Of a DNA stretch of 64,000 bases, positions 22,706-34,374 are shown in pieces (position 1 is the first letter of the stretch; each line of letters opens with the position of its first letter). Source of the stretch: Ophioceras dolichostomum (taxonomy: Eukaryota; Ascomycota; Sordariomycetes; Magnaporthales; Ophioceraceae). Location of the stretch: the NCBI GenBank assembly GCA_003049485.1, contig PYST01000113.1, positions 19,819-83,818 on the forward strand, written 5' to 3'. The notes beneath the pieces were generated by a model that was not told the origin of the DNA, made no database searches, and saw only the letters and a list, made by a program, of their open reading frames with translations. Position numbers and translations under genes: made by a program.

Positions 22706-24952
22706 ATGTCAAGACGACACCCCAGTGTCATCACGACGCCGCGCTCAGATCTCGCCGAATCTGCCAACCGCCGCATGAGGACCATCGACAGGACCAACCA
22801 CGATGACACGATTCCGACTCCTTCTCACCGTCCGATAAGGCCACGGCCTGTCCCCGTCCCTGTCATTTGCAGCTTCTGCCACCACCTCTGCGGCCCTCCT
22901 CCGCTCGTCCACGCGCTCGGCCGCTCCGCGCGTCCGACATGCGACGGCTGCTACCGCGCGATCGTCGACCTCGCCATCTGCTAGGCGTGCGGCGAGGTGG
23001 TGTACCGCGGGACCGCGTGCGTCAGCCTCGGATGGTGCTTCTGGCACCGCGCCTGCTACGGCTGTCTGTTCTGTGGCGACAGAAGGATCTGCAGAGGTGT
23101 GCCTTTCGGGGAGCTCTTTGACGACGAGGAGGAGGCAAGGAATCGAGGGAGTCGAGAGGGCGGCAGTGGCGGCTTCTCAGGTGGAGGAGAAGAGGCGGAT
23201 GTCCCTCCGCGCGAAGTCGATGAGGTTCCGCTGTGTGCCCACTGTGTTGTTGGCACGGAGCGGGATCGCCTTGACGACCGTGAGGTGGCGCACCGGGCGC
23301 TGGACACGGTTGAGCCTGTGGACGGCGGCATGCACCGGCGGAGATGGGAGGCGGGCACCGGCATGAGAGCGGGTACACGGGTGTCGCTAGAGCGGGATGG
23401 TCGGTCTGGCACGTCGGGAAGAGAGGCTGCTAGTAGGAATCAGGATCAAGATCACGGTCACAACCGCAGCCGCCGCTGCGACGAGAACGGCGCTCGGGCC
23501 AGACCACAATAGGATGACGACGGCGGCGTCAGTGCTGACGCCGAAAGTCCCGGCGCACCAGCACCAGCAGCGGAATGCTCCGTCCCGCTTGATTCGACGA
23601 TCTACATAACTGGATCCGATCCGCTGGACGGACTCTCGTTTAAGCCGAGCCCGACGAAGCCGGTCCCCTTATGGATGCAGCTGTCGGCGGAGCACGGTTC
23701 CACGAGGATCAGAAACCACCAGCGGCCGTGGTCCGTCCTGGATGTCCATTTTAGGCGGCCCATATCGCCCCCGCCGCAGGTAGTGGTGACGGCGCCGTCC
23801 ATTGTATCATCGGAGACAAGTCGCGTGGTCTCCTGTCCGCCTCACGTCCCCAATCTCAGTAGGGCAGTGTCTGGGTTGGGCCTTACAGCATCTCTGCGGA
23901 CAGAGCCTGGGGCAGCGAGACTCCCATCTTCGCCTCTTCTCCCAGTACCAGCGGAGGCGGTGGGAGGAGGACGACCTCGGTCAGAAAATTCAAAGACATT
24001 TGCCCTGGGAGAGTCCGCAGCAGGACGACAATTAGGAACCCCAGAATCAGGATCTAAGCCGATACCAAAGCGATATCCCTCTCCATCCCAGATGAATAGT
24101 CTCGCGGTCCCCGGCAGGAGCAGAAGCAGAAGCGGAGTCAGAGAAGGAGGCGGAAACCTCCGAACCGTCGAGCGGCATCTGCAGCACTCCCGGATCGTCA
24201 ACGAGCCACTCATCCACCCATCGTCGCGGAGCGGGAATCCAACAAGAGGTCTTCACCGACGCCAACGGCAGGTACTTGACTTTGAAAACCACCAAGCAGC
24301 CGGGTGCAGCCAAGATCCTCCTCATCCGCTCTCGTCCCACGCCGATGCCAACACGCTCTTGATGCCGCCCCTATCTGGATCTGGGCGATCGTCAACAGAC
24401 AACCCGACGATCAGCGGCCGTTCATCCCCAAAGCTACGCACGACAGCAGCAACAAAAATATGGGCATCAGCAACAACAGCAGCAACAGCAGCAGAACCGC
24501 TGCGATACGGTCCCAGACCAGCATGTCGTCCTGACCCTCCTGCGTCAGCCACGACGGTTGCGCCAACTCCGTCCCCGAGGCCACATCAACAACCTCCACC
24601 ATACCTCGCCGAGATCTTAGAGAGGAAGCAGCAGCAGCAGCAGCAGCAAATCTTGCTCCCCTCGCAGCTTGCCACGAGAATCAGCAGACGCAAGGCCGAC
24701 AACAGGTCGTCCTGCGGGTTCCTCGACAGGTACCAGCAACGGCAGTCGCAGCCGCGCGTGGCGGGCAGGACCGTCACGGCGGTGGATCCTCCTCCTCCCT
24801 CTTCCGACTCAACAACGGTCGTGCCTGGGCATGGCGACCACGCCTCGGACCCGGACGGCGGCAGTCACGGGTTGTCGGGCGATGGCAAGGGCGTCTCGGG
24901 GGGCAGACGGGTGGCAAGAGGCAGGGGCGACAAGATGGGATGGTATCAATAA
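22706..24952 (+). pseudogene. LIM-type zinc-finger gene interrupted by two in-frame UAG codons
   Basis: One frame runs from ATG 22706 to TAA 24952 (749 codons), broken only by TAG at 22982-22984 (codon 93) and TAG at 23510-23512 (codon 269). The N-terminus carries cysteine pairs: CSFC, then CDGC, then C-[stop]-AC followed by CVSLGWCFWHRACYGCLFC, which fits the C-x2-C...H-x2-C-x2-C-x2-C half of a LIM/zinc-ribbon domain. The first stop lies between two metal-binding cysteines. Downstream are an acidic/Gly-rich linker, then IYITGSDPLDGLSFKPSPTKPVPLWM and WSVLDVHF motifs that I associate with uncharacterised fungal LIM-like proteins, a polyglutamine tract (24629-24649) and a Gly-rich tail ending GWYQ. 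Both stops are UAG, each reachable from TGG or CAG by one transition at a CpA dinucleotide. It may be a RIP-type pseudogene, or a gene restored by A-to-I editing of UAG to UGG. No phase-keeping intron with good sites removes either stop. Confidence 0.6.
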
Positions 24953-25515
24953 TAAACATTCATTGAACGCTTGAGAGGAGCTGAATCAGTTTCTTTGGCT
25001 GAATGATGACCGGTGTTGAGTGACGGTGTTGAGTGGGAAGCGACGCCCACCCGCCTGGACGGGGCATCCGGCCACGGAATTCGGTATGATCATCTTCTTC
25101 ATCTGTAGTAGGTAAGTACCTAGGGAGCCTAGCATTGACTAATAAGAGCATCTCATTACTTGACCTATGTGATGGTGTCAACCTCTGTATGTGCAATCTG
25201 CGGATGTGTACATATAGTACGTGACATGTCTTGAGCAACTCCTACTTCGCCGTTCAATTTGATCGTGGTTTACGCATGGATAATCCGTTTCCCACAAGGA
25301 TCAAAAATGGAAAAGTCACTGAATATCACGGACGACCCGCAGTGGATACAGTGAGGTTACTCCTGCTTTAGGTTGCATGTAGGTGGGGGCGAAAGCTCAA
25401 TCATAGCAACTTCCAGCCTCCACTGTAGCTTGATGAGCATCGGCCCTCTTCCCCCACTACCACTTCTCCTCCTCAGCATTGTGGTCTGCACATATCACAA
25501 CGTATCGAACTCGAG
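24953..25515. other. Intergenic: MED10 promoter region
   Basis: No gene. A GTAAGTACCTAGG element lies near 25112-25124. The sequence is otherwise unremarkable. Confidence 0.6.
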
Positions 25516-26337
25516 ATGGCGCCGATCGACACAGCAAGCCTGGAGGACATCGACGATGTCGAGGGTAAGTGCAAGCGATCTCTACAGTCTCCTCGTCAGC
25601 TCGTGGGCTCTCTCGAGACTAACGCGTTCGCCGCCTTTTCTAGACCAGGTCAAGGACCTCATCCAGGGCTTCTTCCAAGTGATGGTGCAGGTAACGCAGT
25701 ACGACAACGCGGGAGGGCGGTTGAGCAAAGAAGTCGTTGCGAACGAGCTGTGAGTGTTTTTCTCTTCCTCTCTACATAGGGCTCTATATTCTGTTCTGGT
25801 CTGGTCTGAGCTAGCTAACACACTGTCCAACCCTCCTCTCCTCCTGCAACCAGCAAATCCATCTCGTCGACGCTCCAGGGCATCCACAAGACGACGACGA
25901 CGCCCGACACGCGGCTCCCGCATATACCGCAGGAGCTCATCATGTACGTCGAGAACGGGCGGAACCCGGACATCTACACACGCGAGTTCGTCGAGATCGC
26001 CCGGCGGCTCAACCAGCTCATGCGCGGCAAAATGAACGCCTTCGCATCGTTCCGCGACGTCCTCGCCGGCGAGATGCGAGCTGCCATGCCGGAGTTGACC
26101 GTGGACATCGACCGCGTCGTCGCCGCGACCACCGTCCCTCCTGCGGCTGGGGCTGCTGGCGGCGGCGGCGGCGGCGGCGGCGGCGCGTCTGGAACAGCCG
26201 CCGTTGCTGCTTCCTTGACGGGCGATGTTGCTGCCAATGCTGCAGTCGGAAGCAACAGCGTCGGCGGCAATGTCCTGAATACTACAGCGTCGTCAACGAA
26301 CTCAGTCGCGAACGCTGCTCCTGGCCGGCAGACCTAG
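25516..26337 (+). CDS. MED10: Mediator complex subunit 10 (Med10/Nut2)
   Basis: Three exons, 25516..25564, 25644..25749 and 25854..26337; 212 aa, phases consistent. Family match is clear from DQVKDLIQGFFQVMVQV (after residue 16), LPHIPQELIMYVENGRNPDIYTREFVE (middle, about 73-100) and KMNAFASFRDVLAGEMRAA. Med10 belongs to the Mediator middle module, which bridges activators and RNA polymerase II in the nucleus. The last 80 residues are a low-complexity extension with a polyglycine run (26159-26190) and Ala/Asn/Ser-rich sequence; many fungal Med10 proteins have such tails. The stop is TAG at 26335-26337. The same frame then stays open for 378 further codons, discussed under findings. Confidence 0.93.
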
Positions 26338-26613
26338 AACGGCTCCGGTGTACCCAGTAGCAGCGCTGAAGAGATCCAGCCTCTCGGCGACGATAACAAC
26401 AACACAACCAATTCCTGGACCAGCACCAGTGATACCAAAGGCGATGGCAGCCACAGCGACCTCTTTCGCTTCAACGGTCCCGCCACAACGCTCCTGGTCT
26501 CCCTCGCGCAACACTTGGGCTTTCCCGACGCACTCGACGAAGCCATCCAGCGGTGCGGCCTGCAGCTCCCCATCCTAGGCATAAGCCGGCCCAACTCCCA
26601 GACCCTACTCACG

Positions 26614-27474
26614 ATGCCATCCCGCGCCGCCAGCTGGACCATCCTGCCCCTCGTCGACGTGTGCTTAGCCATAATGATTTTCGTGGCGTGTCTCATCTGG
26701 CTGTCCTTCGCGCTCGCGCTCGACGAGGTCGTGCGCCTGCTGGCGTTCGTAGTCGCGACGCTGTACCGGGTCCCCCTGAAGCTAGTCGCGCTGATGCACT
26801 GGTCCATCCGTTCCCTCCGCAACCTCACGCGCCGCGACCACGCCAACTTGTGGTTCCTCGACGGGGCTACGCTCCTGCTGGTCTTCGACGTCCACAGCTG
26901 GGATTTGGGCTGTATTGACGATCCGGATGATTCTGAGATTGGCGGCGACGGCAACGGCGGTGACGGCAGCGACGGCGATGACCATGACCATGACCATGAC
27001 AATGACGGCGGTGGCGGCGGCGGTGGCGGTGGCGGGCGAGGAGAACATGGGGGAGGAGGGGCTGGTGATGGACCGGCATCACCACCACCATATTCACCAT
27101 ATACACCCGCAGCACTACCGCCTTCACCACCACCACCCTCACCAAGATTAGACGGAGAAAATAGCGACGATGACGGCCGCATTGACGAAAACGGAGGTAC
27201 TGCTGTAGCAGCCGCACCACGACGATCTACGCGAGGATACTCAGAGAGAGCTTTGTGGGAAGCAGCCGCGGAACTACCAGAAGCGGCAATGGAAGCGGCA
27301 GAAGAAGGCGGGAGTGGTGGTAAGGGCGGTGACGGCGGTGATGGCGGCAACAAAGGCGGTACCGGCGTTGTTCGGTTGCGCAAACCGACGGTGTCGCCGG
27401 CGAAGCTGCTCGGCCTGGTGTCGGTGGCATCCCGCCTTCCGTCCACAGCAGAAGCAAGTGAGCGGCAGCAGTGA
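26614..27474 (+). CDS. Hypothetical membrane protein ORF in frame with MED10
   Basis: The ORF from the first in-frame ATG (26614) encodes 286 aa. Hydrophobic stretches are TILPLVDVCLAIMIFVACLI and ALDEVVRLLAFVVATLY, with a third weaker one (LWFLDGATLLLVFDV), then a long low-complexity part: Asp/His/Gly-rich, Pro-rich and Gly/Glu-rich. Third positions are GC-rich on this strand, supporting coding. The opposite-strand ORF at 26334-27446 begins at a non-ATG codon and is proline-rich, so it is judged a shadow. The frame is open without a Met from just after the MED10 TAG (26338), and that stretch (for example FRFNGPATTLLVSLAQHLG) also looks coding. It may be a separate gene with an unseen 5' exon, or a MED10 extension reached by recoding or splicing. 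No family recognised. Confidence 0.42.
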   Translation: MPSRAASWTILPLVDVCLAIMIFVACLIWLSFALALDEVVRLLAFVVATLYRVPLKLVALMHWSIRSLRNLTRRDHANLWFLDGATLLLVFDVHSWDLGCIDDPDDSEIGGDGNGGDGSDGDDHDHDHDNDGGGGGGGGGGRGEHGGGGAGDGPASPPPYSPYTPAALPPSPPPPSPRLDGENSDDDGRIDENGGTAVAAAPRRSTRGYSERALWEAAAELPEAAMEAAEEGGSGGKGGDGGDGGNKGGTGVVRLRKPTVSPAKLLGLVSVASRLPSTAEASERQQ

Positions 27475-28730
27475 GAACGGCATGGCCCTCGAAACCGCGG
27501 CTCAGGGCATCATTATCTTCTTTTCTTTTTTTATTCTTCTTTGGGCTGAAGGTTCGATACATGAGCATGCCTCCTAGTACCAGTTGGCGAAGGCCTTCAT
27601 AGGGCCATTGTGAGGCATACTCTTATGGATTGAGGGGGGAAAACCACATATCGCTAGACTCAGATTGCTCTTCTACGCCGGAAAAGTGTAGGCTACCAAA
27701 CACCAGCGAGTGACAATTGGGGGACATTGCGACTCAGAGCATACATCATCACTACCTATACTTACCGCAAGACGGCTAGACTTCAAGACGCCTTATACGC
27801 CTTACCCCATAAGCTCACACATCCATCCATAGCGATATAATCAAAGCAGGATAGCCAAGCTAGGCAGTCTTACTAGGGGCTAGACGAACGAGAAAGCGAG
27901 GGGGAACTGGGGCATAGGCGCCCATAGGCAATAAGTTAACACCAGCTAGCATCTGTCAAACGTCCAAACCCAGACTTAGACGTCCAAGTCAATGAGAGAG
28001 AGGATCGGTTATCCACGGTAAAGATTGATCAGACAACGGCAGCAGTCGATATATCAACAACCTCGTTATCTCGTTTGATTTTCGCGAATGTACGCGGCTA
28101 GCCGCTGCGACGATCATCAGATGTGACGACAGGAACAAGGGGAGGGATATGCGGGCCTAAACGGCGGGAACGGAGAGAACAGAAAGATGGGCAGGTCACC
28201 ACCGGTGGTGCCCCAGGTTTTCGGTAGAACACCCCGTTACGGAGGCAAGCCTAGGTACCTACCCTTTCCAGGGACACGCAACATCTCATACCAGTCTCAC
28301 CCAATCGACTCGCAGCCTCGCGGCCTTGCATACGAAGAAGGCACGGCTAACAACTAGGCTGGCAAGGCAAGGTGAACAAATACAGATTTTCAGAGCGACT
28401 AGAAAAGAACCTAGGCAAACAAATAAAAACGCACAACCCGCTCCCACTCCACCCCGGTGTATGCATGCAGTGATGTGATGATGGCCAAACCGCAAGAAAG
28501 AAAAAATGCCTCGCAGAACCTCAAGAAACCTCAAGCAAGTCCCCCACAGTCAGCACCTGTAAGATACCACCAAGCCAAAGACGACAAACAAACAAGCTCC
28601 CAAAGGTAGGGCTACAGCAATGCAAGAAGAAAGACGTGAGTTGATACAGATACAGTGCCGATCAGGGAGTGTGTATGTTATATTATGAAAAAGAAACCCA
28701 TCCATCCCCTTCCCTATCCCCAACCCAAAC
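27475..28730. other. Convergent 3' intergenic region
   Basis: Lies between the rightward MED10-side ORF and the leftward DUF4045/gelsolin gene, so it should hold only 3' UTRs and terminators. An AGGTACCT palindrome is at 28253-28260. No gene seen. Confidence 0.6.
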
Positions 28731-31700
28731 TCACTCAGCCAAAGCCATCAAAGCCTGATTCAACGGCACGATCCTCAAACTCCTCGCCCTCCTCAGCCCC
28801 TGACTATTATTACTCCCACCACTACCGCCCGACCTAGGGCTCCCCACCAAAGGCGACCCCGCCCTCGAACCCGCCGGCGAGGTTAAAGTAGCATAAGGAT
28901 TCGTGCGCGTGGGGCTGGCGCCGTCTCGCCACTTCCGGAAGACGCTCTTCAGGTCGCGCGGTATGCCCTCGAGCACGACGGTCGATATCGGCACGAAGGG
29001 CCGGTCCTCCATGCCCGCGGCCAGGATGGCGTACTCCTGGGCGAAGTCGAGCGCGTTGCGGAACGAGGCGTACTCGCGCTGGGCGGAGTGGCCGACGACG
29101 ATGTAGAGCTCGAAGAAGGCGTCCAGGACGTAGATGGAGGCCGGGGAGAGGTCGGCTTGGGAGAAGGGGTGGATTTCGGTGACCTGGAGAGGTAGAATGT
29201 GTAAGCGTTGGTAATTAGAATAGTTAGATAGGTAACGACGAGAATGTGTGTGGGTTGGTTGTTTAGGGTTGGGAAAAGAAAAAAAAAAGAGTTGGATGAT
29301 GATATGTGTTTATGTGACAGAGAGGAGAGAGGGAGAGCATAGCTTACCTGTTGCCTAGCACCAGCGTCCGACCGGAACAGCCGTCCGCAGTACTTGCGAT
29401 AATTCGGCTTCAGGCGCCAGTGGTCCGCCGAGGCGGCGGCCGTTCTCGCGCCGCCAGCACCAGCACCGCCGCCGAAGACGTCCCAGAACCCCGCCGGCTC
29501 GCTCCCATCCTCGACCTCGACGAGCTCGCCCATCAGCGCGCTCTCCATGCCGACCAGCCTAGCGCAGCCCAGCTCGTCGACGTCGCTGCCTTTACCCTTC
29601 CACAGGTAGCACAGGCCGTTCCTGGCGATCAGATAGGGGAAGCCCGAGCAGAGGCTATGGGGCGAGAAGTCGACCTCGTCGAACGCGATCTGGCCCCCCA
29701 GGCACCTGCGGCCGCACAGCATGTTGGGCGCGAGCGAGTCGTACTTGTTGCTCGAGCCCCTGCGGACGATGACTACCCCGCCCAGAGCCTGCATGAAGCC
29801 CGCGGTCTCCTTCCCTTGCGACAGGCGGACGAGCTTGCCCGAGCTGCTGCCGAGCGTGCGCGCCTCGCGGTTAACGAAGACGTGCGCGTCCTCGACCATG
29901 GCGAGCGGGACGTCGTCACCGACCCAGAAGTAGACCTCCGTCGTCTTCCTGCCGGAGTCGTTGGCGGTGAAGGTGTGCGGGCAGAGGTACATCTCCCGCT
30001 CGAACAGCACGCGCTCCTCGTGCGAGGGCACGGGCTGCTTCTTGCCGTCCGCGCCCACGCGGAACAGCTGCGCGGAGAGGGTCGTCACCTTGCCTGCTGC
30101 GCCTCCGGCGGTGGCTGGGCCGTCGGAGGAAGGGGGCCGGCTCATCAGCAGCTCTGCGGCGTCGACCTTGTAGTTGCGCGGCTGCTGCGGCCTGTTGGGG
30201 CCGAAGAACTCGTCCAGCATGGCGGAAACCTCCGATGCGCCCTTAGACATCGGGGAGCGCTGCGGCGAGGGGATGGGGGAGGGTGAGGGTGATGACGGGG
30301 ATAGCTGCTGGACGGCGACGGATGAGGGAGCGAGTGATGTTGCCGAAGGTGATGGTTGGGCGAAAGACTGGGCGAAGGACGACCGGGCTGGTGAAGGTGA
30401 CGACGAGACTGATGGCTGAACAATAGAGGGAGAGGCCAGGGAGGGCTCCCGTGAAGGTGGGACTGGCAGAGGTCGAGAAGAGACGGACTTCGTCGGCGAC
30501 CGCGAGCGGGAGCGCGGGCTGACGGCAGAATCAAAGGACGGTGACTTCTGCGAGCTGCCAGATTCGGCGGCGGCGGCAGAGGACGCCTGGAACATTGCAG
30601 CTGCGTCTTTCACGGATCGGGACCGGGAATGGCCCAGAGCCGGCCTATCCTCCCACGTCGGCGTCTGCTTGGGAGGCGGTGCAGCGGGATCAGGCAGACG
30701 GCGCCCACCAGTCTTCTGTGGCGAGAGGGGCCTCGGCACGGGCGAAGGTTCTGCTGACTCTGGCTTCTGCTGGCCGGATTCGTCCAGGAACTTCGACATG
30801 CGCTTTAGGTCCAGTTTCTTGGGAGATGCCGGCTGCGATACTGGGTCTTGGTCACACTTCTCTGGCGATGATGGTTCCTCCTGAGCAACAGCCGGCGACT
30901 GCTTACCACGGCTCGCGATGGCCGCAACCTGTTCGCTGATGCTGTGTATGCTCTTCTTTGGTGAAAGGGCTGGCGGCGAAGCCGGGCCTCGTGAATAAGA
31001 CGAGCCGACCAACGAAATCGTCGTGCCAGCAGAAGGAAGAGGGGCGTCCTCCGGCACTAGCCTCCTCTTCGACGAGTCGACTAGCTGGACGACGTCACTC
31101 GGACGCCGCGTGTGTTCGGTAAGAGATACCGGAGGAGGGGACATTACGGAAGACATTACTGACGATCGCCCGGCGCTGGAAGCCACGCTCTTAGCCACGC
31201 TATTAGCCGACAATGGAGGATTGTCAAAAGCTGGTGATGCCACCGCCGATTTCCGCCCGATGCTGGAGGCTGCACTCCTGGCTGACAAGGGCGCGTCTTC
31301 AACAAGAGCCGGAGATGTCACTGCTGACTTCCGCCCAGGAGACGGGAGCGGTGAGGGTGAAGGCTGAGCTGGCTGAGCTACCATCGGCTCCTCAGCGGGC
31401 TTTGTCGCCGCTGCGCTTGCCGTAGGAGCTTTCCTGCGCGGGCCCTTGGCTCGGTTCTTGGTCATATGAGTTAGTTGAGGACCGGGAGCGCTGGGCTGTT
31501 CAGAGTCTCCGCCGCCGGTCCTCGGACCACCTCCCCGAGATTCTGTGGACTCGGTGGCTTTGCTCCCGCCCGGAGCCATTCCTGGAGGACCGCGGGCCAG
31601 GAGCCCAGCGAGGCCCGGGTTGAATCGGTCGGCAAGCTTGCCACCTCCAGACTTAGCTGCCACCGACGAAGGAGCCGGTGCAGGGGAGGCTGGCAGCGCG

Positions 31701-34374
31701 TACTTCTCGGGCTTAGGAGATATTGACGGCGGTGACTTAGCGACATCCTTAGAGTCTCGCCTATTAGACAAACCAAGAGCGTTGCTTGATCGTGCCGCCA
31801 GCGGGTCCGCTACAGAGGCCTCGGAAGCCGAGGACTCGTCCCTCGAGTGAAGGGTAGCTGAACGCTTGATGGAAAAGCTCTTCGCCAGCCCTTCAGGGAT
31901 GGGCTGCTCACTCTTCTCGCGAGGAGCAGCACGTGCGACGCCGCGTCCTTCCGCCTGTGCCTTCTGAAAGTCTGATTTTTTCGCCAGGATGGCATCTTTG
32001 AAATCATCCCTCCGCACCGAGGGCTTGGGCCCACCAGTTATATTGAGTGCAGATTTGCCCCTGAGAATATTGTCCTTGAGCTCGTCTGGCGCAACGTAGT
32101 TCTGAGTTTTGGTCTTTCGAAGAGTCCCGAACACATTCTTCAGTTCGTTCGGATCCCCGCCGGTTGTTGCCGAGACGCCGCTGGGCTTTGGCCCAGGCGG
32201 ATGCGAGGGCCTGAGGTTCGCCCGAAAATCTTTCTTAGGAGGCGTATCGGGCTTGGGCTTGCCATTTGCGGAAAAGGATCGTTTTTCGCCGGGCTCACCA
32301 CTGCCGCCCTCTTCTTCAGCAGGAGCGGGGGTTTTGTTCAGACTGCTACGAAGTTCGCTAATCGGGGCCTTATCTACGACCACCGAAGCCGCAGCAGCTG
32401 GGAAAGCTCCCGGAAGAGGGGTCGGTTTGACATTGGTCCCCATCGGAGTAGACCTCAGCAGCCCGCCAACCCTGACTGCGGGCTTGTGAGCTACGGATGG
32501 GGCTCGATTGACGTCGGCGGTCGCGGGATTCTGAGCTTTCTGGGCTTTTGCCTTGTTAAGCTCCACCATCCAAGCCGGCTGGTTGCTGGTGGGAGGCGTC
32601 TGCTTGGGCTTGGGCGATTCGGGCTTATTGAGCGCCGCCTCCAGCCAGCTCGACGACTTGGTAGGGCTCCATCGTCGAGGGTCCATCGTCTTGGAAGGGC
32701 TGACAGGCGGGCTCGTGTTTTCCTCCTCTTGCTGATGCTGCTGATGCTGCTGCTGCTGCTGCTGCTGCTGCTGATGCTGCTTATGCTCTGCTGCGGCGGA
32801 TGGGGCCTCATCCACGTCTGCAGAAGGCGCTGTCTCTTTCCCATGGCTCGAGGTAGGCCGTGATGAGGGCCGGGAGGTAGTCCGTGAACCGCCCTCGTCG
32901 CGGAGGGCGCTGGGCGGCCTTGACCGCGACCGAGTGGTGCTGTTGCCGTGCGTGTTGTCTAGACTGGCGCGATTTGAGGCAACCGAATCCGCCCGCTGCA
33001 GTCCCTGCGGTGAGTTGACGCTCCACCGCTTTACGCTGTCTGTACGCTTCATCATGGCGCTTTGCACAAAGCCGCCCATACCTTTTGTAGGCGACAGAGG
33101 TCTCGTGGGGGAGACACGGCCCGGCAGCGGCGGCGACATGAGAGGCTGTCGATCCTGGGACGATGTGTCGCGATCTGCCGATCCGTCTATGCCGGGTGGT
33201 TCCAGCCTCTGGGCAGGGGTGAGCGCCATGGGTGAGCCGAATTTGCCTGAAATAGCCGGCGAGCTGGGTCGACGGTCGAACGAGGCCTTTTCTGGTTCTG
33301 TGGGAGATATTCGCGCCATGCCGGGCAGCTCCGTCTTCTTAGAAGACATGTCGGTGCGATCTTCATCTTCCACCTGATTACGACGGTATGCGGCTGAATT
33401 CTGGCCGCGGTCAGGCGTCTGGCGGAACCACGATGGGTCCTTAGACGAGAGGGCCTGTGATATCTGGTCTCTCGAAACAGCCGGCTCGGCCTGTTCGGAA
33501 ATGTTGGTTGACGATCGGGCGGCCGCATTTTCGGCGGCCACCATCGACAGCGGCCGGCTCTTGGGCCGCTCCGCACCCTGGGAGGTCGGCCTCCTCTGCC
33601 AAGACAGGGTGCGGGATGACGGAGATGCACCAGTCGTGCTCGACCACTTCGAGTCCGTATCGAATGGAGAATCGTTCTCCTTGGTCGGAGAGATAGAAAA
33701 GTCCGAAGAGCGCATCGTCGGCGCGTCGTCGGTGTCGTCGGAGGCGCGTGGCGGCTGATACTGCGGGCTCGTAGGGCTTCCAAGCACAGGGGAGGAGCGT
33801 GGATCGAAACTCAAGCCATCTACGTTTTGCGATGCGCGGGTGCGGTGGGATGACGGTGGAGGGGTGTTCGCGGGTGATGATTTTTGGGGTGAGATCGACC
33901 TGGCGCGTTCTAGATCATCATTATGTTGTTGTTTACACCGTCAGTGAATGTGCACATGGCTGTGTTGCCCTGGGCAGGAGGACCAGGCGCACGACATAGA
34001 CTCCCGGCCAGCTGATTGACGTCGCGTCGAGCACAGCAAGCAAAGCAAACAGTCTAGCCCAGACGCAAACCGGACTAGAGCTGCACAGATCGCATGGCAC
34101 AGGAAGCGCGTGGTAGTGATGTTGACATTTTCCCAGCTTCAATGTTCCCCCCACAGTCAAAGCCAACCGCGAAAAAAAATCAAACCCAACCCAATTGGCA
34201 GGGGAGAAGATTGAGAAAGTCATAGAATTGCGTACCTTCACGTCGGGCCTGACGTTCTCGCCTCTCCTGTAGAATCTTCTCCTCAAGCTCCCTCGACCGG
34301 GCCTCGTCCTCTTCGTTCCGGCGCCCCTTCAACTGCTCTACGTCTCGCAAAAAGCTCGACACCTCGTCCGACAT
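28731..34374 (-). CDS. DUF4045 and gelsolin-repeat protein (actin-binding candidate)
   Basis: Three exons, in transcript order: 34236..34374, 29348..33909, 28731..29183; 1717 aa, phases agree. The start MSDEVSSFLRDVEQL leads into a charged coiled-coil-like helix; exon 2 joins at ARREERARSISPQK. About 1,200 residues of Ser/Pro/Lys-rich disordered sequence follow (DUF4045 type), with a Gln/His tract (32735-32786, about residue 420). The C-terminal 390 residues (about 1325 onward) hold folded gelsolin/villin-like repeats: EREMYLCPHTF, TTEVYFWVGDD, YLIARNGLCYLWKGKGS and SPASIYVLDAFFELYIVVG. Gelsolin repeats bind actin and calcium or phosphoinositides; in fungi this architecture is poorly studied, so a cortical actin role is inference. 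A naive in-frame read-through of the 164-bp last intron gives nonsense sequence, supporting the splice. Confidence 0.88.
32735..32786. repeat. CTG/CAG trinucleotide tract (poly-Gln/His in the gelsolin-type gene)
   Basis: Interrupted CTG run on the plus strand, encoding a Gln-rich tract with His interruptions on the coding minus strand. Confidence 0.9.

Noticed and set aside
26334..27446. 370-codon proline-rich ORF on the minus strand
   Set aside because: Begins at GTG, not ATG, and mirrors the Gly/Asp-rich plus-strand frame, whose third positions are more GC-rich and which has membrane segments.
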